A stretch of DNA of 9,644 nucleotides from VMDJ01 sp965659945 (GTDB lineage: Bacteria > Pseudomonadota > Gammaproteobacteria > Chromatiales > Chromatiaceae). The notes beneath the pieces were generated by a model, which was not told the DNA's origin, made no database searches, and saw only the letters and a list, made by a program, of their open reading frames with translations. The translations under genes were made by a program, and so were the position numbers. Position 1 is the stretch's first letter. Each line of letters opens with the position of its first letter. The stretch spans positions 1 through 9,644 of the forward strand of contig CBFHYJ010000059.1 in NCBI GenBank assembly GCA_965659945.1, in the 5' to 3' direction. Below, piece by piece: positions 1 through 5,731 of this stretch.

Positions 1-1
1 T

Positions 2-151
2 CCTCCCGGTGGCCAAGCTTACGAATATACCGGTGAATTACCTAAAGCAAGTTCACATCAGGACGCTGGAGAAGGCCTGATGCCATTAAATAAACAAACA
101 AGTGAAACATATGAATTTACGGCGATTAAGCCTAAAAAACATCAAAGCTAA
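2..151 (+). CDS. C-terminal end of an unrecognised protein (partial)
   Basis: An open frame runs in from the left edge and stops at TAA 149-151, giving about 49 residues that begin PPGGQAYEYTGELP and end in a Lys/His-rich tail, KPKKHQS. The segment is hydrophilic and shows no membrane span or catalytic motif. It lies 18 bases upstream of the CusF-like gene with no room for a terminator, so it is probably in the same operon. By analogy with cus/sil clusters it could be the C terminus of an efflux adaptor, outer-membrane component or pump. That is inference from position only; I do not recognise the family. Confidence 0.55.
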   Translation, partial: PPGGQAYEYTGELPKASSHQDAGEGLMPLNKQTSETYEFTAIKPKKHQS

Positions 152-169
152 TTATTAGAGGAATAAGCG

Positions 170-598
170 ATGAAAAAATATTTAAAAGTAATGGGGTTTT
201 CTACATTTTTAATTATTGGTGCGCAACCAATGGCTGATGAGGGCCAAGAGCATCAGGATGGAATGATGAATATGCAGCATGGCAATGGAATGATGAATAT
301 GCAGCATGGCAATGGAATGATGAATATGCAGCATGGCAATGGAATGATGAATATGCGAAATGGTGATATGCCCATGGGTGAAGGAATGACAATGCAGGGA
401 AAGGCAGTTATTAAGCGGATAAATAAGCAACAAGCAAAGGTGACGCTAAAACATGGCCCAATCGGAGAAAATATGCCACCAATGACAATGGAGTTTAGTG
501 TGTCTGATGCGTCGCTATTGGAAGGACTAGAAAAGGGTGATGAAGTGACATTTACCATGACCAAAGGCATGGTGATTACTGAAATTAGTCCTAAGTAA
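170..598 (+). CDS. CusF-like periplasmic copper-binding protein with Met-rich repeats
   Basis: A 142-residue protein with a basic N terminus and hydrophobic stretch (residues 2-22), consistent with export to the periplasm. Residues 31-66 are four 9-residue units, three identical GMMNMQHGN and one diverged GMMNMRNGD. The CusF domain spans about 77-142. It has the Cu(I)-binding set KHGPI (H95) and MPPMTMEF (M105, M107). E. coli CusF, the periplasmic chaperone that hands Cu(I)/Ag(I) to the CusCBA pump, places Trp44 where this protein has M102, a change I recall in many CusF-like proteins. AGAGG at 157-161 precedes the ATG at a good distance. The likely role is periplasmic copper binding or delivery. 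The Met/His-rich repeats probably add weak Cu(I) sites, which is inference. Confidence 0.88.
   Translation: MKKYLKVMGFSTFLIIGAQPMADEGQEHQDGMMNMQHGNGMMNMQHGNGMMNMQHGNGMMNMRNGDMPMGEGMTMQGKAVIKRINKQQAKVTLKHGPIGENMPPMTMEFSVSDASLLEGLEKGDEVTFTMTKGMVITEISPK
260..367 (+). repeat. 27-bp tandem repeat inside the CusF-like gene
   Basis: Three identical 27-base copies lie at 260-286, 287-313 and 314-340. A fourth copy at 341-367 matches for its first 16 bases and then diverges. Each unit encodes a nonapeptide GMMNMQHGN. The period is a multiple of three, so copy-number change keeps the reading frame. Nucleotide-level identity, including silent positions, indicates recent duplication or homogenisation. 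Confidence 0.95.
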
Positions 599-610
599 TG
601 CGGTGTAGTT

Positions 611-1000
611 ATGTATCAGTTTGGAACAGAAGTTAAAGGTAGTTTCGATAACGTCGTAGAGCACACAATCTCAGCGCTTAAAGCTGAAGGATTTGGTGTT
701 TTAGTTGATATAGACATTCAGGCAACGCTTAAAGAAAAACTGAATGTTGATAAGCAGCCATATCGAATTTTAGGGGCATGTAATCCACCGCTGGCTAATC
801 AGGCTTTGGAGGCTGAACCAGATATTGGGTTGCTCTTGCCTTGTAATGTGGTGGTGCGACAGCTTGAAGGAGGTGGCGTGAGAGTTGCCTTTATGGATCC
901 TTCAGCGGTGCTGACATTGGTTGATCGTCCGGAAGTAAAGTCATTGGCTGAAGAGGTGAGAGGCAAGCTTCTAAAAGTTCTTAAGGCATTGGGTGGTTAA
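611..1000 (+). CDS. DUF302 family protein
   Basis: A 129-residue protein recognisable as DUF302. Family-typical elements are an N-terminal strand-helix segment (about 7-30, ending in an EGFGVL-type turn), RILGACNPPLANQAL (about 52-66), and IGLLLPCNVVVRQ followed by VRVAFMDPSAVL. There is no signal peptide or membrane span, so it is predicted cytoplasmic. DUF302 proteins are common near metal-resistance and redox genes but have no settled biochemical role. Conserved Cys57 (in GACNPP) and Cys79 (in LPCNV) could be ligands or redox-active, which is inference. It begins 12 bases after the CusF-like gene and ends 15 bases before the cytochrome gene, consistent with one operon. No strong Shine-Dalgarno is visible, so coupling to upstream translation is possible. 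Confidence 0.85.
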   Translation: MYQFGTEVKGSFDNVVEHTISALKAEGFGVLVDIDIQATLKEKLNVDKQPYRILGACNPPLANQALEAEPDIGLLLPCNVVVRQLEGGGVRVAFMDPSAVLTLVDRPEVKSLAEEVRGKLLKVLKALGG

Positions 1001-1015
1001 TTGCTTAGGGAGTAA

Positions 1016-1408
1016 ATGATGAAACGACTATATTCTTTAATGTCAGTGCTATTGCTTTCTGTCTTATCACAAGCAAGCCATGCAGATGGGAAAAGATGGT
1101 ATGCATGGGATGATGTGGTTAAGGGCGGAAAGGTCTTTGCAAATCAATGTGCAAGTTGTCATGGAGCAAAAGCTGAAGGTAAAACACCAGCGCCAGCACT
1201 AAATGGAACAGCCCATGCTTGGCATCACTCGTTTTCGCAGTTGAAGCAGACAATAAAAAAGGGAACGCAGCGACTTGGAGGTTCAATGCCACCCTTTGAG
1301 GAAAAGTTGAATGATCGGGAAATTAATCAGGCTTTAGCCTGGGTGCAAAGTCACTGGGGCGACGAAGTGTATTCCTTGTGGCTGAAAAATACCGGAGGCA
1401 GAAAGTGA
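1016..1408 (+). CDS. Exported class I c-type cytochrome
   Basis: A 130-residue protein with a signal peptide (about 1-23, ending SHA before DGKRW) and one haem attachment motif CASCH (C45, C48, H49). GGSMPPF supplies the likely axial Met (M91). The family is small periplasmic monohaem electron carriers. Placement within a copper operon suggests an electron-transfer partner for a periplasmic redox step, but no partner enzyme is visible in this transcription unit. Two ATGs are adjacent, at 1016 and 1019. AGGGAG at 1007-1012 is better spaced for 1019, so the true start may be one codon later. The stop overlaps a GTG start (GTGA at 1405-1408) of a possible small downstream ORF. Confidence 0.9.
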   Translation: MMKRLYSLMSVLLLSVLSQASHADGKRWYAWDDVVKGGKVFANQCASCHGAKAEGKTPAPALNGTAHAWHHSFSQLKQTIKKGTQRLGGSMPPFEEKLNDREINQALAWVQSHWGDEVYSLWLKNTGGRK

Positions 1409-1569
1409 ATCATAACGGCTATGGCTGCAGATGTTTCTCATCCTCTTGTCGGTCTTTTCTATCAACGATGAATGCGGTCGAGCCCATTAATTTTATTTCA
1501 GTTTTCGTAACAAAACTGCGCTCAGTTTCGGTGGCAAGCAATATGAGCGAGAGTGTTTGGAATGTATGA
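1405..1569 (+). CDS. Possible small ORF, 54 residues, unknown
   Basis: A GTG at 1405 overlaps the cytochrome stop as GTGA and sits six bases after a good Shine-Dalgarno (GGAGG, 1394-1398). The frame closes at 1569, overlapping the ATG of the SHOCT gene by 8 bases. This head-to-tail fit suggests a translated element. The product begins MNHNGYGCRCFSSSC and is rich in Ser, with three Cys near the N terminus. It has no membrane span and matches no family I know. It may be a genuine small Cys protein, a coupling ORF, or a decayed gene. Other frames over the same bases contain only very short hydrophobic pieces. Confidence 0.35.
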   Translation: MNHNGYGCRCFSSSCRSFLSTMNAVEPINFISVFVTKLRSVSVASNMSESVWNV

Positions 1570-1825
1570 GCATGGAGTTGGAGGAAGTTTAATGTGGTTG
1601 TTTTGGATTTTCTGGATGGTTGTAATTGTGTGGGCAGTCAAGATGGCTATGCGCGATGACAATCAGTTTAATGGAAAGGAGAGGTCAGCATTGGATATTC
1701 TGAATGAGCGATATGCAAAAGGAGAAATTGATGAAGAGGAGTTCGCTAAGAGCAAACGCTTACTAAGTGACTCAGAGTTCCAGCAAGGGAGGCAACATGG
1801 ATACACACAATACCGGGATAAATGA
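1562..1825 (+). CDS. Membrane-anchored SHOCT-domain small protein
   Basis: An 87-residue protein when started at ATG 1562, which has GAGAG (1549-1553) eight bases upstream. A GTG at 1553 in the same frame would add three residues but lies inside that ribosome binding site. Residues about 9-29 are one very hydrophobic, Trp-rich membrane span. Residues about 42-68 form the SHOCT (short C-terminal) motif: ALDILNERYAKGEIDEEEF then a KRLL end. SHOCT modules are thought to mediate oligomerisation or interactions, and membrane-anchored versions are frequent in metal-resistance clusters without an assigned activity. It overlaps the next gene by 29 bases, so translation is probably coupled. Confidence 0.82.
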   Translation: MYEHGVGGSLMWLFWIFWMVVIVWAVKMAMRDDNQFNGKERSALDILNERYAKGEIDEEEFAKSKRLLSDSEFQQGRQHGYTQYRDK

Positions 1826-2147
1826 GGCGTTTCTTGTAAAACGCAACCTAAAGCTAACTGGGCTGACGGAGCAGAAAATAGAGGAATTTATTCCAGAAAT
1901 CCAAGTGATTAGAGGAATCGATACCGTCGAGTTTGACGCAACACGAGAAAGGATAAGAGTGTCATATGATGCATCCGTTACAAGTATAGACTCAATATTA
2001 AAGATTCTTAAACAACACAGCGTCGAACCTAAAAATGGCTGGTGGAATCAATTTAAACTGGACTGGAATCGACAAATCGATCAGAACGTCAGCGACAACG
2101 CAAAGCACGTCCCTCATTGCTGTAGTAAGCCTCCACCAGGACATTAG
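1797..2147 (+). CDS. HMA-like (ferredoxin-fold) protein with Cys/His tail
   Basis: A 116-residue protein. ATG 1797 is chosen because AAGGGAGG (1785-1792) lies four bases upstream. Residues about 13-80 have the strand-helix-strand-strand-helix-strand pattern of heavy-metal-associated domains (LKLTGLTEQKIEEF, then GIDTVEFDATRERIRVSYD). The usual CxxC metal loop is absent: LTGLTEQKI replaces the MxCxxC loop. A Trp-rich linker (GWWNQFKLDW) follows, then a C-terminal HVPHCCSKPPPGH that could bind metal instead. Similar small proteins are often auto-named cation transporter or HMA protein in copper clusters. It is predicted cytoplasmic. The role is probably metal binding or sensing, but this is inferred. 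Confidence 0.75.
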   Translation: MDTHNTGINEAFLVKRNLKLTGLTEQKIEEFIPEIQVIRGIDTVEFDATRERIRVSYDASVTSIDSILKILKQHSVEPKNGWWNQFKLDWNRQIDQNVSDNAKHVPHCCSKPPPGH

Positions 2148-2171
2148 CCGAGAAATAAAAAGGAGTCTTCC

Positions 2172-2587
2172 ATGCAGGTAAATAAATTCGCGAAGTTACT
2201 CTCTATTGCTGCTGATACACAAGGGCTAGCCTGCTGCCCCCGCAGATAAATCCGGAGAATGGATGCAAACATTTCAGTTCATCGGACATCAACCGGCTCA
2301 AGTTTATCCTGGCTGCGCGCAGTCTTGGATTCAGCATCGATGATGTTAGAGAGATATTTATGCGTACTGATCACTAGCATTCTGCCTGTGGTTTGATTAG
2401 GGGCATTTTAATAACTGTCGCCTAGAAGAGACTGAAGCAAGATGTCGGTGACATGGTCGCGCTGAGAGACCGAATGATTGCAGTCGCAAAGGCCTGGAAC
2501 GAAATGGAAGACCAGTGTCCGACCAACGAGTCTATTTGCCACCTCATTGAAACTTTTACAGAGGATGAAAGCCATGAAGAGCATTAA
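2172..2587 (+). pseudogene. Decayed MerR-family metal-responsive regulator
   Basis: ATG 2172 has a good ribosome binding site (AGGAG, 2161-2165). It starts a MerR-like N terminus, MQVNKFAKLLSIAADT, but that frame stops at 2247-2249. The rest of the protein is readable in frame 2 from 2219 to TAA 2585-2587. It shows TRASLLPP...INPENG, NRLKFILAARSLGFS (the second helix-turn-helix flank), HSACGLIRGIL (compare ESPCPLVRDIL), ALRDRMIAVAKAW and the terminal ICHLIETF typical of this MerR subgroup. Two in-frame TAG codons (2375-2377, 2423-2425) interrupt it. Aligning by family pattern, the codons for about VRHY are missing between GATAC and ACAAGG near 2214-2219. A 13-base loss there explains the frame change exactly. 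The 3' end overlaps the ATPase start by 14 bases, the usual layout for regulator plus copper ATPase. This also accounts for the apparent 420-base non-coding stretch. Confidence 0.85.
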
Positions 2588-4826
2588 GGTCGCGAAGCAT
2601 CCAATTATTCTGGATATTCAAGGCGCTAGTTGCGCTGGATGCGTCGCCAAAATCGAAAAATCTTTGAAAGCTGTACCCGGGGTGACTTCGGCTGAAATGA
2701 ACTTTGCTGATCGCACCGCGACTATCGAAGGCGACGTAGCATCCGACACGCTGATAGATGCGGTGACTCAGGCAGGGTACGGTGCAAAAGAATCTGAAAA
2801 CGAGTCCGAAGCTGACAGCCTGGCGGAGAAAGAAGCCGCTGACGCGCAGTACTACCGGCAGTTGATGCGAAACGTCGTGGTCTCCCTGAGCATCGGTGTG
2901 CCGCTGATGATCTATGGGCTGTTCATCGGTGAAATGTCTGTCACCACCGGCACAGAGAGACTCGTTTGGGCAATTATCGGCCTGGTTACGCTGGCAACAA
3001 TGGTGCTCGCCGGTCGTGGTTTCTATATCGGTGCTTGGAAGGCGTTTAGAACTCACTCAGCCAATATGGATACCCTAATCGCACTCGGGACAGGAGCCGC
3101 CTGGCTCTATTCGTTTGCTGTCGTGACAGCACCCTCGCTTTTCCCAGAAATGGCACGACACATCTATTTTGAAGCGACAACGATGATCATTGGTCTGATC
3201 AATCTGGGTCTGGCACTGGAGGTTAAAGCGCGTGGACGGACCTCGGAAGCGATAAAACGGTTGATCGGCCTACAACCTAAAACAGCCCGTGTCCTCCGTG
3301 GCGATGAAGAGATTGATATTCCTATCGATGATGTTGTTATGGGCGACAAGCTACGCGTTCGCCCAGGCGAAAAGATTGCGGTCGATGGCTGCGTCGTCGA
3401 GGGGCACTCTTCAATTGATGAATCGATGCTGACCGGTGAACCTGTTCCTGTCGTCAAAGAGACCGGTGATGAGATCATCGCTGGCACACTCAATAAGAAT
3501 GGATCGCTCCTCTATGAAGCGACGCGTGTGGGCAAGAACACGGCGCTGTCACAGATTATCGCTTCAGTTAAAAAAGCACAGAATTCCAAACCGCCGATTG
3601 GGCGCCTGGCCGATAAGATCAGCGAGTACTTTGTACCCGCGATTATGATTATCGCTATTGTCAGTGCGCTTATCTGGGCCAATTTTGGGCCCGAACCCAC
3701 TGTTGCCTTTGCCATTATCTCAGCGACAACCGTGCTGATTATCGCCTGTCCCTGCGCGCTTGGGCTGGCAACACCGATGTCCGTCATGGTTGGGATGGGT
3801 AAAGCCGCTGAAGCCGGTGTCCTGATTCGCAATGGTGAGGCATTGCAAACCGCCTCTCAGATCACAGCGATGGTCCTTGATAAAACCGGCACTATCACTG
3901 AAGGCAAACCGGCTGTGACCGATATTTTGCCGGTATCTGACCTCGACAAATCAGATCTGTTAGCACTGGTTGCCAGCCTTGAGACTGGATCAGAGCATCC
4001 ACTAGCAGAAGCGATTGTCGAAGCGGCAAAAGTGCAAAGTTTGAGTCTGGAGAAAGTCACCGATTTTCACGCGCACTCCGGTCAGGGCGTTTCTGGCAAC
4101 GTCAGTGGGAAGACGGTGTTACTGGGTAACGCCTCATTTATGCAGCATAACAACATCGACATCAGTGCTCAGGTCGATGAAGCCCAGCGCCTTGCCAGTC
4201 AGGCGAAAACACCGATGTTTATTGCGATCGACAATCAGTTCGCAGGAATTGTTGCCGTCGCCGATCCGATCAAAGCTGATTCCAAACTGGCCATTCAGCG
4301 CCTGCAAGCTCAGGGGATGAGGGTCATTATGCTAACCGGTGATAACAGTGCCACGGCTAAAGCCGTAGCCGCCCAGGTGGGTATCGATGAGTACCATGCA
4401 GAAGTAATGCCGGACGATAAGCTCGCCCATATTGAATCACTTCAAATGAAGGGTGAGATTGTGGGCATGACGGGGGATGGTATTAACGATGCTCCGGCGC
4501 TCGCTAAAGCGAATGTTGGCTTCGCGATCGGCAACGGTACGGATATAGCGATCGAGAGCGCGGATATCACGCTGATGCGCGGTTCACTTCACGGACTGGC
4601 CGATGCCGTTGCCGTCAGTAAGGCTACGCTAACGAACATCAAACAGAATCTTGTCGGCGCGTTCATCTACAACGTTGCGGGCATACCGATCGCTGCGGGT
4701 CTGTTGTACCCAATCTTTGGCGTACTACTGAGCCCAATAATTGCAGGTGGCGCAATGGCTTTTTCGTCTCTAACGGTCGTCACCAATGCCAATCGACTGC
4801 GCCTGTTTAAAGCGCAGCAGCATTAA
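2574..4826 (+). CDS. copA: Copper-exporting P1B-type ATPase
   Basis: A 750-residue inner-membrane pump that expels Cu(I) from the cytoplasm using ATP. One N-terminal HMA domain carries GASCAGCV (C20, C23). Further motifs in order are the actuator loop TGEP (T287-P290), the transport-site CPC in a membrane helix (C392-P393-C394, context IIACPCALGLATP), the phosphorylation site DKTGTITEG (D436), the SEHPLAEAI nucleotide-domain motif (H475), and the hinge TGDGINDAPAL (633-643). The CPC and SEHPL motifs with a single CxxC HMA fit the Cu(I)/Ag(I) class. ATG 2574 is preferred. ATG 2565 is directly against the AGAGG sequence, and starts further upstream would run into merR sequence in another frame. 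The gene overlaps the merR pseudogene, so expression may now depend on read-through or another regulator. Confidence 0.96.
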   Translation: MKSIKVAKHPIILDIQGASCAGCVAKIEKSLKAVPGVTSAEMNFADRTATIEGDVASDTLIDAVTQAGYGAKESENESEADSLAEKEAADAQYYRQLMRNVVVSLSIGVPLMIYGLFIGEMSVTTGTERLVWAIIGLVTLATMVLAGRGFYIGAWKAFRTHSANMDTLIALGTGAAWLYSFAVVTAPSLFPEMARHIYFEATTMIIGLINLGLALEVKARGRTSEAIKRLIGLQPKTARVLRGDEEIDIPIDDVVMGDKLRVRPGEKIAVDGCVVEGHSSIDESMLTGEPVPVVKETGDEIIAGTLNKNGSLLYEATRVGKNTALSQIIASVKKAQNSKPPIGRLADKISEYFVPAIMIIAIVSALIWANFGPEPTVAFAIISATTVLIIACPCALGLATPMSVMVGMGKAAEAGVLIRNGEALQTASQITAMVLDKTGTITEGKPAVTDILPVSDLDKSDLLALVASLETGSEHPLAEAIVEAAKVQSLSLEKVTDFHAHSGQGVSGNVSGKTVLLGNASFMQHNNIDISAQVDEAQRLASQAKTPMFIAIDNQFAGIVAVADPIKADSKLAIQRLQAQGMRVIMLTGDNSATAKAVAAQVGIDEYHAEVMPDDKLAHIESLQMKGEIVGMTGDGINDAPALAKANVGFAIGNGTDIAIESADITLMRGSLHGLADAVAVSKATLTNIKQNLVGAFIYNVAGIPIAAGLLYPIFGVLLSPIIAGGAMAFSSLTVVTNANRLRLFKAQQH

Positions 4827-4862
4827 TTTTATAGGCGCTAAAGCGCTGGGGAGGAGTAACCA

Positions 4863-5003
4863 ATGATACTCATCAACATTGCAGGCTTGGTATTAATCGG
4901 ATTGATTGTCTGGTGGTTCTGGCTCTACAAGCCCGTGGCCTCGGTTGCGTCAGCGAAGCAAACCATCAAAGAGGCTGACGGTAAAGTCTCCGATAGAACC
5001 TAG
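4863..5003 (+). CDS. Small single-span membrane protein, possibly a truncated cupredoxin
   Basis: A 46-residue ORF with a strong ribosome binding site (GGGGAGGAG, 4848-4856). Residues 1-22 (MILINIAGLVLIGLIVWWFW, then LY) form one membrane helix. A short hydrophilic tail follows, ending ADGKVSDRT. I recall proteins in this position, downstream of copper ATPases, that start with a near-identical ILINxAGLxLIxxIVWWFWLYKP anchor and continue into a cupredoxin (plastocyanin-like) copper-binding domain. Here the frame stops right after the anchor and no cupredoxin sequence follows before the response regulator. It could be a shortened remnant still translated, or a functional micro-protein. It sits 36 bases after the ATPase and 17 before the regulator. 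Confidence 0.75.
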   Translation: MILINIAGLVLIGLIVWWFWLYKPVASVASAKQTIKEADGKVSDRT

Positions 5004-5020
5004 AAATATGGGGGGGAGCG

Positions 5021-5731
5021 ATGTCAACGGGCGAGCATCTATTGATCGTAGATGACGACGAGGAAATAAGGGAACTGCTGCAGGACTACCTGGAACGCAA
5101 TGGGTTTCGTGTGTCGGTAGTGGAAGATGGCAAGGGCATGTGGAGAGTGCTGGAGAAAGAACATGTGGACCTAGCGGTGCTTGATATTATGCTTCCTGGT
5201 GACGATGGGCTCACCCTGTGTCGCCAGTTGCGGGCGAATTCTGCGTTGCCGGTTATCATGTTAACCGCCCTAGGGGAAGACACCGATCGCATCGTCGGAC
5301 TTGAACTTGGGGCTGATGACTACCTTTCCAAGCCCTTCAACCCGCGTGAGTTGCTTGCACGAATCAAGGGGGTATTGCGACGCTCCGGAGGTGACCTTGA
5401 TGAGGTTCACACGCTCCGGTTTGCCGACTGGACGGTCGACAGAAACGCCCACCACCTCATTTCGCCGCAGGGGATCGTGGTGAATCTGAGTAGCGGGGAA
5501 TATCGCTTGCTGGATGCGTTTCTGTCTCACCCGAATCGTGTACTGAGTCGCGACCAATTGATGGAGATTCTCCAGGGGCGAGACTGGGGGCCCTTTGACC
5601 GCAGTATCGACGTACAGGTCAGCCGTCTGCGGCGACGTCTTAAAGAGGATGCCGATTCTCCCGAGTTGATCAAGACCATCCGTGGCGAGGGCTACATGTT
5701 CACAGCCAAGGTCTCTCGGGTGAAATCATGA
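5021..5731 (+). CDS. OmpR/PhoB-family response regulator
   Basis: A 236-residue cytoplasmic transcription factor. The receiver domain (about 6-120) has the acidic pocket D11-D12, phosphoacceptor D55 (LDIMLPGDDGL), T82 (MLTA), Y101 and K104 (SKPFNP). The C-terminal winged helix (about 133-232) includes LSSGEYRLLDAF, RVLSRDQLMEIL, the recognition helix DRSIDVQVSRLRRRLK, and the wing RGEGYMF. The ELLARIKGVLRR linker and GRDWGPFDRSIDVQ resemble the OmpR/RstA subgroup more than classical CopR/CusR, so I give no gene symbol. ATG 5021 follows a G-rich ribosome binding site (GGGGGGAG, about 5010-5017). It ends in an ATGA overlap with the kinase. The likely targets are the copper genes here, including the oxidase operon. 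Confidence 0.95.
   Translation: MSTGEHLLIVDDDEEIRELLQDYLERNGFRVSVVEDGKGMWRVLEKEHVDLAVLDIMLPGDDGLTLCRQLRANSALPVIMLTALGEDTDRIVGLELGADDYLSKPFNPRELLARIKGVLRRSGGDLDEVHTLRFADWTVDRNAHHLISPQGIVVNLSSGEYRLLDAFLSHPNRVLSRDQLMEILQGRDWGPFDRSIDVQVSRLRRRLKEDADSPELIKTIRGEGYMFTAKVSRVKS

Noticed and set aside
260..367. CRISPR-like repeat array
   Set aside because: The units are directly abutting with no spacers and lie in frame inside a coding sequence.
2140..2175. A MerR-type operator (dyad within a long spacer) for the ATPase
   Set aside because: I saw no convincing CueR-like dyad upstream of the pseudogene or of the ATPase. If there was one, it has decayed or lies elsewhere.
2478..2573. N-terminal extension of the ATPase from a TTG at 2478
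   Set aside because: These codons overlap the clearly recognisable merR coding sequence in another frame, lack a ribosome binding site, and look nothing like an HMA protein. ATG 2574 is the natural start.
4797..4830. Possible terminator after the ATPase: CTGCGC (4797-4802) with GCGCAG (4812-4817), then TTTT at 4827-4830
   Set aside because: The stem is only six pairs, lies inside the end of the coding region, and its T-run is short and nine bases away. The next gene follows closely with a strong ribosome binding site.
4835..4846. GCGCT/AGCGC inverted repeat before the small membrane ORF
   Set aside because: The two arms are separated by only two bases, too few for a stable hairpin loop, and no known operator is recognised.
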